The position numbers and the translations under genes were made by a program. Shown here piece by piece: positions 6,601 through 6,861 of a DNA stretch of 6,861 nt. Origin of the DNA: Nitrospirota bacterium (lineage in GTDB: Bacteria > Nitrospirota > Nitrospiria > Nitrospirales > UBA8639); assembly GCA_029879555.1 (NCBI GenBank), contig JAOUQB010000127.1, forward strand, positions 1 to 6,861. The letters run 5' to 3'. Below the pieces are notes generated by a model. It did not search any database, was not told where the DNA came from, and saw only the letters and a program-made list of their open reading frames with translations. Numbering within the stretch: position 1 is the first letter of the stretch; each line of letters begins with the position of its first letter.

Positions 6601-6861
6601 GCCGGAAAACGTGTGTTGTTGGCGGCCACTGGAAGGATCCCACAAGTGAACGAGGCGGTCGCTGTTCCCCGTGGCGAGGAGGTGCCCATCCGGGGAATAG
6701 GCCACCGCAAACATGATCCCAAATCCACTTTTCATGGCCTTCAGGGTCTGTCCTGTTTTCCAATCCCACAGATAAAGGCTGCCTCCATCTCCAACTGTGG
6801 CCAAGGTTTGGCCATCCGGAGAAAAACTGAGAGATCGAATGTTGCCAAAACGAATAGATCG
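3685..6861 (-). CDS. Multidomain caspase-like (peptidase C14) protein with N-terminal WD40 repeats; 5' end beyond window
   Basis: This is a probable cysteine endopeptidase of the metacaspase/orthocaspase type. The frame is open to the last base, and residues before the TTG at 6804 read FSPDGQ, the middle of a WD40 blade, so that TTG is internal. At least 1058 residues are visible, counted from codon 6861-6859. Domains in order: WD40 blades (1-202; one partial, three clear with SPDG and LWD/IWD, one degenerate); proline-rich linker (203-237); two CARDB-like beta sandwiches (about 238-338 and 345-459); bacterial SH3b (about 471-536, with GDWYRV and GWIA); charged coiled coil (about 558-691); Ig-like domain (about 697-797); C14 domain (about 803-1056). 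The dyad is intact: His883 in YYAGHGA and Cys941 in DSCYSG, whose Asp before the Ser-Cys is typical of Arg/Lys-specific metacaspases. Residues 1010-1021 form an EF-hand-like loop. Cell location is unknown because the N-terminus is missing; SH3b and CARDB modules plus exported neighbours suggest the envelope. Confidence 0.9.
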   Translation of the reverse strand, partial: RSIRFGNIRSLSFSPDGQTLATVGDGGSLYLWDWKTGQTLKAMKSGFGIMFAVAYSPDGHLLATGNSDRLVHLWDPSSGRQQHTFSGHTQAVHSVAFSPDGQLLVSGSADSTVRLWDLATGRERGLMQGHTGAVQAVVFSPDGHNVISAGVDGTIRIWDTKSGRELSSLTEHQGPVWALALTAHDHALASGGRDRLVRLRTPNPSTTIVSRGTTPQPEIQERDSETGPPPSPPPYPKARLVVQPHEVKPGQHLTIHVMVNNTGKGPLYRFQATTKSPHPLFDGHLLYFGKIEAGQRKSESVTIDVPEDFSSSETGVDVSFKEFNGFVPDPLHAALSISGSQRPRFAYNYQILDDGSGQSVGNGDGRIQKGEAVDLLLTLRNVGTVLAPDTWVEMTNAPDQHLKIRPHMVRFGTLNPDESKQVRMSFTVWPDLPADQVQFNLFIQEKLQKVFLNEDLQLPVDGQPAQPILATNKLGTVTDASATIFSGAGPQTSVIASIEQDQTLSINGELGDWYRVKLSDQETGWIAKSQVSVATLALKGDIPTPTIQGLENSKTAQFITLSEKLEEAEVARAKMTEDLKQREQEVEELRAKVADLAATQEEKQSHSQQESARERREREQAAQALQEQEQEMETLRAQLDTMAKAQTTELSTMQEKLQREQAERQQAEEALQQFRGELQQLRSQLDEYTSAKTFQATPPAIALATPLDGKEVKVDRIQLTGAAASEKGISRIEVRVNNELLVRRQGRGVVVVGDGPSVQPTLEFSESVQLREGGNEIVITAFDEKQLSSTRTLNVTRLVDKGKIWAVVIGISQYEQVRPLKYADKDAIAFHDYLRQQVGVPEDQITLLANDQATLFNLKRSLGTDLKRKAGPQDTVIIYYAGHGAPETDAMSPDGDGLEKYLIPFDADPKDLYSTGLPMREVETIFHRLSADRVIFITDSCYSGATAGRTFSTASRRATVSDKFLTRLAKGKGRVVLTASRAGEVSEERDDLGHGVFTYYLLQGLKGGADYDADGVVTVDEAYSYVSTHVPQVTGQNQHPVKKGEFEGQLILGRVQAP

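Noticed and set aside
6432..6830. Recurrent GGCCATC.GG.GA.AA nucleotide motif on the plus strand
   Set aside because: It is the reverse complement of the codons for FSPDG[QH] in successive WD40 blades, a protein-level repeat and not a separate DNA element.

Overview
The window is ordinary-density bacterial DNA of roughly 50% GC by eye, with two blocks of genes that face each other. No tRNA, rRNA, CRISPR array, insertion sequence or phage gene is visible. The gene set would fit a Nitrospira-like member of Nitrospirota or a similar environmental Gram-negative: a stand-alone glutamate formimidoyltransferase, a single-domain voltage-gated channel, an exported FecR protein, a YVTN-propeller lipoprotein and a WD40/caspase-like protein. 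The taxonomic guess is inference only; nothing in the window is diagnostic. Signal peptides and a lipobox indicate a Gram-negative-type envelope.

The left block (1-1802, plus strand) holds the 3' end of a glutamate formimidoyltransferase gene (ftcD-like, cut by the left edge), a small two-CBS-domain protein with a good ribosome binding site and a plausible promoter of its own, and a NaChBac-type one-domain voltage-gated cation channel. The channel's selectivity filter, TLEDWTD, carries more acidic residues than classical bacterial sodium channels.

A 13-position inverted repeat (1846-1876) lies between the two convergent blocks.

The right block (1888-6861, minus strand) reads, in transcription order: a very large multidomain caspase-like protein whose 5' end lies beyond the right edge, a seven-bladed YVTN beta-propeller lipoprotein, and a small exported FecR-domain protein. 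The caspase-like protein runs WD40 repeats, proline-rich linker, two CARDB-like beta-sandwich domains, SH3b, long coiled coil, Ig-like domain, then a C14 caspase domain with an intact His/Cys dyad and an EF-hand-like loop. All three genes point the same way with 71 and 85 bp gaps, so an operon is possible. However, a terminator-like hairpin overlaps the end of the caspase gene and may reduce read-through.

The most interesting material is this caspase/propeller/FecR cluster, which could be an envelope-located sensing and proteolysis module, and the channel with its calcium-channel-like filter. Whether the two blocks work together is not shown by the sequence.
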